Positions 21,477 through 32,395 are shown, counted from the first letter of the stretch. The stretch: 64,000 bases of DNA from Agarophyton chilense (GCA_030374765.1 JARGXX010000080.1:2170001-2234000), one strand, 5' to 3'. Numbers and translations: made by a program. The notes: a model not told the origin generated them from the letters alone.

Positions 21477-23601
21477 ATGAATGGAGTCATTGGTCAAAGC
21501 GCAAGGATCGCTTCCAATGCAGATAGGAACTCTGGTTCTCCCGATCGAAGCAAGGCTACGGCTGCACAGTAGCTGGAAATGCTAAAACCAAACTGACCTG
21601 TGGTTCCTTCCGTCGCAGATAAGAGACGATTCAAGCCAACATATTGCCATAATGTTCCAACTGGAAGCCCTTTTGCCGCGAGGATAGTATTCAACAGGCT
21701 GTATTTCGAAAAGCTAAACTTAGACTTGGAGAAGAGCAACTACTTTCCGGTGCATATCGAGATGGCTAACGCTGTCAAAGATGTGATTCACCAGTACCCA
21801 TACCGAAAACATGGAATGACTCGTGGACAGAAAACCTATCGACAGATAAAGTTCGAATATTCTTCTCATCTCAATCACCTCGAAAACAGGGTGTTCGATT
21901 CTCTCTCAGTCCTTGCAGTTTCGAAAAAGGGAAGGGTTGTGACGGATTTCATTAAAGAAATCCTTCAAAGAGACCAAAAGGCTGCTACGCCTCAAAAAGC
22001 GAAGAAGAATCATGACAAAAGATCTTCTGAAAGGGTTATCGAGCATATCGTGGAAGAGCCGCTTGCCTCAAATGGTGCATCTACATTGGCAAATCGGCGA
22101 ACCTCAACCAATTCCCTCCGTAAAGCATTTATATCTGAGTCAGATGTAGATATTTTGGACAGGACTCTTCATCGAAACAAAGCCGCCAAGCGTAGACATT
22201 GCAAGAATGTCCAAGTGGACTCTGAACACCAGAACAGTAACACAGGCTCATGTAACTCTCATATCAAAGCCGCAGACGAGAACCGTGGACGTATCTGTCC
22301 TCAGTCGCGTAGCCTCAACTCAAACCGCCAAGGAAACAGTAACCCAAACTTCAATCGTAAGAACATCTACTCCACTAACATCATGTACGGCGATTTCTAC
22401 TATTACCGTTACGGAAAACGCAACAATAATGACCATTACAAGGCTTCGAACCGAGCGGAGAGGGCCGACTAGAAAACAGTGAGGTCAACACTAAGCCATG
22501 TTCTCGTACCTTCAACCGCCAGAGAAAAAGTCGAGGAAGCCCCGAACACAGCAGGAAGCGTCTCGCAAACGATGAAAACGAGATAAGCGAGGATGAGATT
22601 GAGCCGTGCCCGGCTACCCCTAAGAAAATTAAAAACGTCGGTGAAAGCTCTCATCAGTTCTCTGATCAGTTTGGGAAGACACACAAGCGACCAGACCTAC
22701 CTTGTTTGCACCTTGAATTAATCAGTAGGTCTCGAATAAGCGTTCGTTCGCCTCGCTCTTGCATCTAAATTTCTTCGCCTCCGTCTTATCCTCGGCGCCA
22801 ACGTAGGTGGAAGTCAATGAGTTTGATTCATATGGCTCTTCAGCGGTTAGAATTCTTCTCCATACTTTTGTATTTAGCTAAATCACCTTCTCTGTTTGTG
22901 TTTGATTTTGTCGTTTAGGTCATTAGATAATCATCAAACATAATATATGCAATGCAGGAAGATTATGGTACACCTGCCTGTGGAGCGACCTACCACTCCG
23001 TTTTGGCTCATTCTATGTCTTCAGATCTTGGTATGTTTTCGAACTCTTTTTATGAGTAACTATTTATATAACTCACATTGGTTAAGCTCTCATGCGCACC
23101 TTCACACCCCGACAGATATAAATTCTTTCGTTTTCTTCGACATCTCGTTGCAAAGAGCCCACCGTTTGTAAGTGACAAACCATTAGGCAAGCACAGCCCA
23201 ACTTGATCTCCGAAGGAAAGAAAACAAGATTCAAAACGCCGTCAAGTAAGTTCCCCTACTGGAAACAGAGTTAATCATCGTTGTGTCCCTCTGGTCTATT
23301 CCCCTCCAACGTTTCTGACTTTTTCTGGGATCCCAGTCTGCGCGATCAGAACTCATGTGGGTGACTTTTGGGTTTAGAATTATTGACCAAGTCAAAAAAG
23401 ATCTAGACCAGAACCACTAACATAAAAAATGCTCTTCATTCGATATGTTTATCATTCCAGTCTGCGATAGAGCCTTAACAATCTGATTTTTCTCCTCTTT
23501 CACAGTTTTCCTCCAAACTGCCATTCTTCACCCTCCAGATTTAGAGGCACCGCAATCATACCGACGTCGTTCCTCCTTCTACGAAAGCGCGCAATGTACA
23601 G
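21477..23601 (+). pseudogene. Transposon partner gene (ORF B), copy 2, with short exons
   Basis: The ATG at 21,477 opens a frame with two early stops (TAG 21,570, TGA 21,594) and then about 290 open codons to 22,472. A single frame change continues it for about 100 codons to near 22,765. The N-terminal motif (N-V-P-T-G, A-R-I-V-F-N-R-L-Y, Y-F-P-V-H-I) matches copy 1; the rest is Lys/Arg/Asn/Ser-rich with several nuclear-localisation-like basic clusters. Alignment with copy 3 indicates further exons: a micro-exon at about 23,154-23,167 between GT (23,031) and GTAAGT (23,168), a 49-nt exon 23,197-23,245 (CAG before, GTAAGT after, encoding a K-T-R-F-K-T-P motif) and an exon 23,506-23,601. The acceptor before the micro-exon is CAA instead of CAG. 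Confidence 0.6.
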
Positions 23602-23744
23602 GTCACGTATCTTAGTTCTCAAGTGCGGTCAATTCTCTACACGACTAATTTTTAAGCTAACCTGTGTATCCCTCATTTCCAAGTGTGCGCACACGTTCGA
23701 CGCCGCTTTGAGGTCTTACTTTATTTCTTGCACGTTCATAGAGG

Positions 23745-25680
23745 ATCTCCCTTACTTACTGCGCCAAAAGCACATTTCGTTTCAGTACCACTGTGGCATA
23801 CAAAATGCGAATCAATTTGCTCGAGAAATGACGAAAATTCGGGTTCTCCCACTTATTCTGCATAACAGCCTATGTCTAGCTATCATTGGAAATTGTAGTA
23901 AAAGATGAATAATTGTTTATCTCGATCCTGATCACCCACGAAACCAATCTTGTAGCAACCCAAGCGTCGAAAAGAAAAATGATAACACCACTGAAACCCA
24001 CAAAGAACACCTTGGCCCAAGTCCGAGGAAGAAGCTGATATGATGAAAGGTGTTGTATTTATTCTTATGTCGTTGTTTGGAGCCAAATAAGCTCTTCTTC
24101 TACAACGCCTGGAAGCATTGCGCACGATCCAAAAGCAATTTCGATCGCCTTTATGATTCCCAATTTATCAGAGAGCAAAATAAAATCCTGCTTTCGCTGT
24201 TTCACTACTTCTGTTTTTTAGAGTATAATGGAAGGTGTAAATGGTGTAAGAGGAAGTTTAAGAGTGGTTGTAAACAGCGGGTTGCAAACGATGATTGAGT
24301 TCAAATAAAAGCTAGTTGGCAGCTGCATTGAAAGATAGAGCCACATGGGTTAGGGCGCTTCATAGTTGTAAAGATGTTCGCTTTTAAACGTCCAGGAACT
24401 CACGAACAAAAGTCGAAAACAGTAGGTAGAGATTGGAACAGGTCTCATTGTTGTAATGACACCAAAATGTAATTATTGTAAGAATTTATAATTATCAGGT
24501 ATTATTCCCGTGACGTGTGCGTTATTTTGTAAAAGGAGCGCATGTAAAATATACCTTGATCGCCCATAGAATGATTTCGAAGCGGAAGCCTAATCATAAC
24601 TTCGCTTTTCGAAAGCTCTTTGATTGAAAATTCTTGGAATCTGAGCGAAAGGAAATGCGGGATGAATTATTCTTTCCTCCCTATAGACGTTGGAGGTGAC
24701 CGCGATGAGTACAGTAATCGTTTTAGTAAGGCCCGAAAAATAATCAAATTGCTGATAAGCTGCCCGCATATAGCCAGCAGGCACGAACCAATTTCCTCAA
24801 ATATATTTATTGTGCCAATAAAAGTTCCTGATGAGCACCTTACGTTTCATCAACCGGTGAGGTTTGCCCGCTAGGCCCCTGGTGCCCGCACGCTAGGACG
24901 CAATCGCCCTACGTCTCCGTGCCTCAGAATGAACAGCAAAAGGCGGCCTTGTTTAGAAATGGCGCCTCGGTCTACGTGAATGCACGCCGCAATGTCATTT
25001 CGCGCAGTCCAATGGCCGTATTTCTTCAGATTAATGCATTCTTTTCGTCTGTTACTTGTAGCAAACGTGTTGGCAAAGCATGTAAGGCTCTTGCAGAAAG
25101 TTATGAAGAATGGCAACTGCACAGCCATATGAAGTATGAATGCGGAGTCTCAAGAAAAAGACCAGAATAGAACGATTACCGACCAGGATTGTAGTTCTGT
25201 TTACCTCATGTTGTCAGCCCTTCTCTGTTGAACTGCGGGGTTTCTATGCATCACGGGCACACTAATCGTTTTGGTGTTTTGGTCACCGCTGACATCCATG
25301 TATTTCAACTCGAGGCTCAACACTTTCAAAATGTGAAGATTAAACGTATCAGCAAGCCAAGGGTCACATTGAGACATTTTTTTCCGTTCTAAATCTTACA
25401 TTATGGCTCTCTGCATAAGTTTCTCGATTAGCATCTCCTTTCGTTTTAATTTTCCTGCTCCATTCTAGCAATGCTTTTTTTTGAGAGTGACATTTTCCAA
25501 CCAATCCAGCAGAAATTCTTTCTATCAATATACCAAGTCCAAACAGGACACTTGGCTCAATGGCCCAAATTTGCTGCATGCTATTCATTTCCTACCAATT
25601 TACAAGCACCAATACGAACCGCTCATGAACTGAGAGTACGAAATCCATTAAAATATACCACTCGTAGTCGCGTTATTCAA
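23745..25680. other. No supported gene
   Basis: This contains short frames only. Two stretches (24,590-24,874 and 24,871-25,170) are open on both strands. The plus frame at 24,919-25,170 is helical and Ala/Lys/Glu-containing but resembles nothing known to me. No repeats shared with other parts of the window were noticed. Confidence 0.3.
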
Positions 25681-25689
25681 GTTAAGACC

Positions 25690-26990
25690 TGTCCATTGCC
25701 ATTCATACCGCTGGATTTGCTGAGACAAACTGGATTGGGACATATCGTCTCTGAATAGACTCCGGCACTATAACAAACGTGGTATCCACTCATCACAGAT
25801 GCCCAGGAAGATCTGGCTCATATTATTACCCTTGAAACTGGAAGGATTCTTTCTGAATCCTGCACTGAAGTCGACTATTTCCCCGCGTTTTGTTGTCCGG
25901 AGCTCGGAAAAAACCCTTCATTTGCTGGAAACTACGGCCACTGAAAGCCTAACGAGCCAGGTTCAAGAAATTCAAGCACATATTTGGACAGTCCTGGCCA
26001 TCACTTCGTGAAACTATCCTCTGTCAATGCTAGAGCGGGGATTGGCAACCATTGGGGCCGATTTTGCGATGATTGCAAAACGATCAGAGGAAAACACCTT
26101 CATCTGTGCGAGCACTTGCAGAACCTGGACGTCGAATAAGTGCCCTAGCAAGGTCTTTGAACAGTTTTAGTTTTCTGTGAGAGTGAGAAGATCGTGAATC
26201 ATGTTCTCAAAGCAGATTGCATGCGTATGGTGACATTCACGTGTTCAAGAGTTAAAGGGAAGCCAATGGCTGCAAAGTAAGCACAGCAGGAATTTGCCGT
26301 GACTTGGGTACTTGGCGGGAATGTCCCTTTCATAGTATTTGATGACACAGACTTGAACGAGACGAATGAGGGATTTCTGAAGAACAAGCTTTAATCCACG
26401 AGACTAACGTGTATTTCAGCGAACCGAAGATTTGTACAAGAGGGTACCTACAACGAGCTAATATAAAGGCTTAAGGAGTCTTTTCAGAAGCTTGACGTTG
26501 AAATGTCTTGGATGAAACTGTGGAAGTAGGCCCCTTGCAAAATCAAAAGGCCGTTCATATGTTTGGAAACCTTGTAGAGGATTCGACTTCAAACGTGGCA
26601 AGGATCGTGTTCCAAGGCGAAACCTCACCGTAATTTTTTGCCCGTCAACCTGCCGGCTGATGTAAATAAATACATGGAATATACAAAGGCTGAAAACGTC
26701 GGTTTCATGGTCTCAATAACACAGTTCAGAAATGAAGAGGAGGTGTGGGAAAGGGGAATCGAGGGGGTCCCTGATTCGCGACGTACGTTTATACCGAAGA
26801 CCGTAGGCGTCAAATGCAGGGTCTTTTCGAAGTAGAGTACAATATGGTGGCAGGAAACAGCACTGGAGCAAGGCCCTCCTCGAATAAATATGTTGGGGTG
26901 CGCGAAAGTGTCATCGGACGCTAAGGTTGGCTATTTAGTACACATGAATTTCTTGAAAACAAGTTTTCCATTGTTAACTTTTGCTCATGA
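25690..26990 (+). pseudogene. Aldehyde dehydrogenase (succinate-semialdehyde type), broken
   Basis: Intact relatives oxidise an aldehyde, probably succinate semialdehyde, to the acid with NAD(P)+. Parts in order across three frames: LDLLRQTG near the N-terminus; Y-P-L-I-T-D-A-Q-E-D-L-A-H-I-I-T-L-E (about 25,780-25,835); a cofactor-domain stretch ending AKRSEENTF (about 26,060-26,090); VFDDTDL after V-L-G-G-N (about 26,305-26,350); LTCISANRRFVQEG with the catalytic Cys codon at 26,410-26,412; Q-K-A-V-H...N-L-V-E-D (about 26,540-26,580); S-I-T-Q-F-R-N-E-E-E-V (about 26,715-26,745); and the C-terminal G-V-R-E-S-V-I-G-R (about 26,900). Stops and frameshifts are numerous. The family's E-L-G-G general-base Glu is Val here (26,308). 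No introns are apparent. Confidence 0.85.
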
Positions 26991-27010
26991 ATATGGCAAT
27001 GACGACCTTT

Positions 27011-27540
27011 TCAAATTCGTTTGGTGGAAATAGCTGCATGTCCTTCTTTTTGCTTACCAAGATCTGCGAACACTATGAATGAAACATTTAAAATGCTATT
27101 AAGCACAAAAAATCTCTTTCCAACGAGCCCTTGACATTTAGAAAAGGGTTCGTCGACAGGATTCCGTTCAACATATAGACGCATTGATTGCAGTGGCAGT
27201 ACTGAGTCGTGATCGACAAACGAAAAGAACAATTCCTTTCGGTAGTCAAATCTCCATGTAAAGTATGGCAGCAAGCTTAATGTTTCATGGAGAATTCCGG
27301 CCATACAAAAGTGTGTGCAGACTAGCTTTGGATCCGTTTGACCTTTACGTTTCTGCTGATAAGAATCAATACCCATGTTTGGCATTTCCATCTCTTCCCG
27401 CGCAAGTGGAGATTTTTTGAGCAAGAGCTACGAGGTAGCTCTATTGATACGAAAGAATATTGAAGGCGCTGAAACCTGTCTGAACGTAAATCTACTTTTG
27501 CCAGGGTAGATTGTAAACGCTCACATTTCTTCCACAATGG
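27011..27540 (-). CDS. Unassigned ORF
   Basis: A 137-codon minus-strand frame (27,011-27,424) gives a mixed hydrophobic/aromatic protein (around HETLSLLPYFTWRFDYRKEL). A second overlapping frame extends upstream to 27,537. The composition looks more protein-like than its neighbours, but I recognise no family. It lies just past the aldehyde dehydrogenase remnant on the opposite strand. Confidence 0.3.
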
Positions 27541-28240
27541 AGTATCCCAACACGATTGAATTTCAGATTTATGAACTCTTCAGACTGTGAAGCTACAACG
27601 CCAACATCGGAACTCGTATGGGTTACGATCTTCGTGATGTGCATCATGAGTTTTATAGAACACAATATTACTTCAGCTGAAACGAATGATGGTTCTGTCA
27701 ACCAACCTAGATACGGTATTTTATCCTATGTTTCCAGTTCCTTTTTTCAATGCGTCTGCAACAGTCTCCGAACTCCAAGAAACTTGTACCTGTTGTGTTC
27801 TCTGAAATCTTTCATATGTTTCCCCAGCGAGTCTTGGTTCCGCATCAATTATAGCGATATTTGGATCGCGACATTTCGTTCCAAATGTGGTGCCTGAGAT
27901 CAGACCCCTTCCCCCGATGGTATCAACGGTTGTGTCGAGGTTTTGAACTTATTCAATAAACTCCAGACCTCTTGTTCCATGACATGCCACAATTTTGGGG
28001 TTCCGGAAAGAGGTGTATCAGAATATCACACTCAGCTTTTCTTTGTGCTTGTTCGAATATTTGCATCCTGTCATGAGAAGTGGGCTGGTAAAAGGTAATC
28101 TGTGCTTCTCAGTTCTCAACAGCTTGTACTTTGACGGTGCTAATTGTCGGGAATGCCGAAGTGAGCACTGACATCAAGCAAAACAGTCGCCGTTGCAATC
28201 GCTTTGGTATGAATTTCAAAGGAGTGGGTGACAATTTGGC
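27541..28240. other. No supported gene
   Basis: Short frames on both strands have no motifs. This is the immediate left flank of the Ty3/gypsy LTR. I do not see a clear target-site duplication here. Confidence 0.3.
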
Positions 28241-28487
28241 TGCCTTGAGTTGCTCTACGGTTGAGTCTTGTAAGTCGCCAGGGCCTGAGGTATCTTATAG
28301 ACGCCACGTGGACTGGTCGGCCTCAGCCATACATATTTAGATAACTATTTACTGTGATAGAATAGCTTTCCAAATCAAGCGAGAACCTAGTGCCTCGCCA
28401 ATGATATTTAATTGGTTCGATTGACCCGCTCTACTACGCTACCTCAGATTGAGACCAGTACTCTGACCCACCAGTCATTGCGTTACA
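28241..28487 (+). repeat. 5' LTR of the Ty3/gypsy element
   Basis: The LTR begins near the TG at 28,241 and ends with CATTGCGTTACA at 28,487. It matches, in reverse orientation, the solo LTR at 50,632-51,077. Well-aligned blocks include CCTGAGGTATCT, CACGTGGAC, GCCTCGCCA, CCCGCTCTA and GAGACC. This copy lacks about 190 internal bases present in the other. A primer-binding-like sequence and gag follow directly, as expected for a 5' LTR. Confidence 0.7.
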
Positions 28488-28490
28488 TTT

Positions 28491-28510
28491 TGGTCTACCG
28501 ACTTAGAATC
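28491..28510 (+). other. Candidate tRNA primer-binding site
   Basis: TGGTCTACCGACTTAGAATC starts three bases after the LTR end. Primer-binding sites begin with TGG (complement of the tRNA CCA end) a few bases inside the LTR. The matching tRNA is not identified. Confidence 0.45.
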
Positions 28511-28612
28511 CCTTAGAAAAAATTGAGCTGACCACTGAAAAGAAGAATTATACGGATTCTAACCTTTGTTGTAATTCCCCAAGGGACAAGAGGTACAGAA
28601 ACAACCGCCATC

Positions 28613-30150
28613 ATGGACGCAGGAAACACACCCAACCGACAAGACCATAGGACTCCTACGGCAGAAAAAGTTGCGACCACATCGCCGACCATGTCGCTTG
28701 ACCCTCAGGTTGATACCGCTAACGACTGCAGGGAAACGAGAACCCAGCCGCAAGACGTAATGAGACCCTGGGCAACCCTTAAAGAATTCGCCAAGAACCC
28801 ACGGTGGCAGCGCGTTTACGAGAATGTCTCATCAGGGCCACTTCTACGCCAGGGAGACCACGAGAAGAACCCATAAGACAGAAGGAATCAGTCAGAACAT
28901 TTCCAAAGGGCTTGCCGACCTCCTCTGGCCCCGTCTCCGTGAGCTCTGCTCAGCCAATGTGGATTCCATTGTGGACATGCAACTCCCTACAGCGATTGTA
29001 GCCCAAACGGATTACCTCATTACGCGAATAGTCTCTAAGGTAGGGGAGTGTGAATCATTCATAGACTACTTGCTACAGGCCGTAAAAGGAGCAGTCACCA
29101 GCCAGCTTGGCAATACGGTCCCTAATACTACTTCACAAGTCAACCATCCGGTTTCTATAGGGTAGTCGCCTACAAAACCCCCAGGAGTGGCGGTATTACC
29201 CGCCCATAGCCAAGAACAGCATCAGGAAAATCCAATGGGGAGATATTTAGGAGCAAAAGAGAGGCTTTGAGTCTAGAAGAGACACAAATTGCTCGACCCA
29301 AAGAACAATATGAGGTACAGCGACCTCAGTGCTCTATCGGATCTGATAAAAAGATCGATCCTTTTGGTCCCCCTTCCGATGGATAGAAACGAAGTGACCG
29401 CAGGAGAAAGAAGAACAGAAAGAATAAAACAAGAGAATATTCGGACACGAGTGATTCCGAATCAGCCTCGACTGATACGACCGACATGGAAGATGGTGAG
29501 GCTGCCGTTCGCAGCCTCAAACCACGGACAACAACCAACGAACTTTTCCTTATGGTTCTAGACAATTTCAATTACCGATTTGCCGATAGTTCTTCGAAAT
29601 ATTCTGGTTTGGTGGCTCGAAGAGTCGCCAGATGGGCCAAACGGATGCAACTAACCATTACGGACACTTTTTCGGGTTCCGATCCCATTGCTACCCTTAG
29701 GTTTCGTAGGTTGTTCCGTACGGCTTGTGGTCAGAACGGTGTCCACGAGGGCGCCGCTCTGTACCTTTTCCAATTCTTTCTTAAAAGACAGGCCCGTGAC
29801 CGAGTTGTTTCGGAGATATCTGGCACAACTGACTTCGTGGATGATCAAGACCGTGAGCGCCTCTGGTCATATTCTTAGGTTGTTTATTACCTCTTGTAAA
29901 CTTTTGCACAGATGAAGTTATATTGAATGCTTACTAGAAAGTAATATCATTTAGGCAGAGCTCCAACATGACCAAATCGGCTTTCGCAGACGACCTATGG
30001 AAGAAGGCTTACCGATGTGGAAATGTATTCTCCGAAGGACGGTCACTTCATCACGAGATTATTCCCTGCCATTCGGATACATGTCCGCAATTACCACACC
30101 GAAAACCCACAATACTCCTTCCGATGGCTCGTCACCTATGCAGCATGGGG
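28613..30150 (+). pseudogene. Ty3/gypsy gag region, frameshifted
   Basis: Gag would form the structural shell of the retrotransposon particle. It begins at the ATG at 28,613 with a Thr/Asp/Gln-rich N-terminus. The best continuation moves to another frame at 28,824-29,165 (helical, around LLWPRLRELCSANVDSIVDM), then to 29,289-29,561, then to the 131-codon segment 29,486-29,878, whose helical part (around SGLVARRVARWAKRMQL) fits a gag-like fold. No Cys-Cys-His-Cys zinc knuckle is visible. Placement after the LTR and before reverse transcriptase supports the call. Confidence 0.6.
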
Positions 30151-30710
30151 TGAAGGGTGAGCGGGTGAGTGGGTTGCCCAAGATTGGGCAAGATTAGACG
30201 AGAGGTGATATAAGTGGTCCCTATAGAGGTGAGTGTCGTGCTGATGTGGTCTGGGTTTTTTTTGTGACTGAGATCTGACTATTGTCTGTTTATTGATGCG
30301 AATGCAAAAAGTGAGGGCAACACCAGGAGCACCTGTTTGGCAGAGGTAATTTTGTTTCTATGAAATGTGCTTGCATGAGGCGAGAAATTGGGTTCTTGCT
30401 TGTGTGGTTTTGTGATTTCTATTTTGTTATGTAGGAAATTGTGATTGGCGAAGATGTAGGGTGAACTGGTGGTACCGCTTCGATGGATCTTGGAGAATGG
30501 AGGGTTGTTCGAGTCGCGCGAAGCCCAATGCAAAGTGAAGCGCAACGATCGGAGGAAGTGATGCGAAGCGGGTCACTCCATATTAAATGGGAAGATCTCA
30601 TTTCACGTGCAACAGAGACCGGTTTCGGCTCTTCGTTGCAGCATTGCAGTATTATGCACTGGGCATTGGGGTCATCAAAGAGCATTAAACTGAATGTTCA
30701 GTACATTTGA
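30150..30710 (-). pseudogene. Possible copia-like fragment inside the gypsy element
   Basis: The plus strand becomes GT-rich here, that is AC-rich on the minus strand, just like the copia element at 58-62 kb. The two overlapping minus-strand frames (30,279-30,545 and 30,419-30,685) are Thr/Pro/His/Ser-rich, like that element's protein. The segment lies where gypsy protease should be. This composition match suggests a nested copia RNase-H-side fragment, but no single decisive motif is intact, so it is tentative. Confidence 0.35.
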
Positions 30711-31059
30711 ATGGTTTACACTAGCTACAATACCTGCGCGAAATGAATGATCATGAGCTAGATAGCATTCAGTATAACTATCTTTTTCGGTAAAACTCAC
30801 GGTCTAGCATAAATGAGCATCGAAAGACATTTCACAAGTTCTCTTCCATTCTTCTTAGTGTACCAGTGTTAAAATAAAAGTTTGCTAGTTTTCTAGGTTC
30901 TCCCAAAAATTCACTTGGGCGAGTATTTTTCCGCTAGGTATTCTGGCATCGAAATTCTGCGGTTTTTTGAATGATAACCATAGACATTCTAGCACAACCA
31001 AACTAGAAATCTAGCACCCCATACTAGCTTTTCGAAAACACAGACGCTGCTCCTGTGGC

Positions 31060-32395
31060 CATTATGGAGGCCGAATTGGATAATTTTCAACTACAACTCC
31101 CGACGAGGACCTCGCTTCTTTGGAGGGGACAGTCGCTATCGGAGCAGAATTCGAATCCTTTAGGCCCAATGTGATTGATGTTCTCAGAGAAGACCAGACC
31201 ATGTGGTCAGGGAGATTGAGAAAAATCAGAGCCACTGCACACCGCATTGGCCTTCATGATCATGCTAGAACACAGTTCCAGCCACCAAACTGGACAGATC
31301 TGAAGGGTTGGGAAATTTTCGCCGACCAGATGGACAAAATGTACAAAGCTCACGCCATAGAGTCGGCGTCCTCGAACGAATCTGAGTGGGCAAGTTCCAT
31401 TGTCCTCGCGGCTAAGAAAGATGGCTCCGTCAGGTTGTGTGTCGACTATAGGAGGTTGAACGCAGTAACCAAGAGGAACTCATACCCGATACGCCGTATG
31501 GATGACTGTCTAGATTCCTTAGGTGCAAAAACCGTGTTCACCACTCTGGAAGCTATATCCGGATATTGGAAAAAGCCTGTGGCTGAAGATGCAAGATCTC
31601 TGACAACCTTCATCACCCATCAAGGTCTTTTCACATTTACTTGTATGCCCTTTGGTTTAAAAAATGCGCCAGCGACCTTCCAACGGGTAATGGACATTAT
31701 ACTGTCCAGATTCAAATGGAACTTCGCCCTGGTCATACTGAAACCCCGCAATTGCGCCTTATTGCAGGCCCCAGTGGACTATCTTGGTCACGTCGTCCTC
31801 CCAAAAAAGTTAAAGGTAGACAAACGGACCACGGAGGCTATCTGTCAGGCTAAAACTCCAAGAACCCACGCGGAACTACGATTTTCTTTGGGTATGTGCA
31901 TGTCTATCGACGTTTCGTCCAAGGAACTGTTACAATATCGACCTCTCTTAATGCAATAATGAAAAAAAAACACTTTCGGAGTTTGAATGCCTTACCGAGG
32001 ACGAATATCAGGCATTAAAGACCTGAAAGGACAAAATGCTGAACCCAACCATACTGGCTTTACAAAAACTCAATAGTCCATTTTTCTTGGACACATACGG
32101 ATCTGATGCCCAAGTCAGATGTGCACTGCTACAGCAACAAGATTCACCAAAGGATTACCGACCGATTGGAAACTGGAGCAGAACGCTCACCAGCACGGAG
32201 CGAAACTACAGGACTACCGAAAAGGAATGTGTCGCCATAGTATGGTCTGTATTATAACTCCGAACATACCTCCAGGGAACTTAGTTCACCATTAGGACAG
32301 ACAAGGATTTACTCCGCTGGTTACCCAATATGACCGATGCATCAAGTCGCTTCGCTCGTTAGCGCCAAAGGACTGATTCTAAGCAACCGTTGAAT
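31060..32395 (+). pseudogene. Ty3/gypsy reverse transcriptase-RNase H, catalytically dead
   Basis: A 280-codon frame (31,120-31,959) holds reverse-transcriptase motifs: IVLAAKKDGSVRLCVDYRRL, then F-T-T-L-E-A-I-S-G-Y-W, then FTCMPFGLKNAPATFQRVMD, then VDYLGHVV. The first catalytic Asp (L-D-x-x-x-G-Y in the family) is Glu at 31,549. The whole segment that should carry the Y-x-D-D motif is deleted near 31,735. RNase H follows at 32,036-32,257 (T-T-E-K-E-C motif), but its first catalytic Asp is Tyr at 32,096. The reading ends near 32,395 at R-W-L-P-N-M-T-D-A-S. No integrase or 3' LTR is found. Confidence 0.9.

Larger units (their letters stand above)
17766..23740. mobile_element. Two-gene CACTA-like DNA transposon, copy 2
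   Basis: The transposase (minus) and ORF B (plus) diverge exactly as in copy 1, but the whole unit is inverted. Similarity to copy 3 on the ORF B side stops at about 23,740, which may be the element's end on that side or the limit of a deletion in copy 3. Terminal repeats were not identified by eye. Confidence 0.65.
28241..32395 (+). mobile_element. Ty3/gypsy LTR retrotransposon, 3'-truncated
   Basis: The order is 5' LTR, primer-binding-like site, gag, interrupting GT-rich segment, reverse transcriptase, RNase H, then abrupt loss of similarity. Reverse transcriptase precedes where integrase would be, consistent with the Ty3 order. Integrase and 3' LTR are absent. Confidence 0.8.

Noticed and set aside
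28412-28440. tRNA-like box A/box B appearance (TAGAGCGGGTC...TTCGAA) at 28.4 kb and again at 50.66 kb
   Set aside because: The spacing is too short for a tRNA and no acceptor stem pairs. The similarity between the two sites extends over hundreds of bases and is explained by both being LTRs of one gypsy family.
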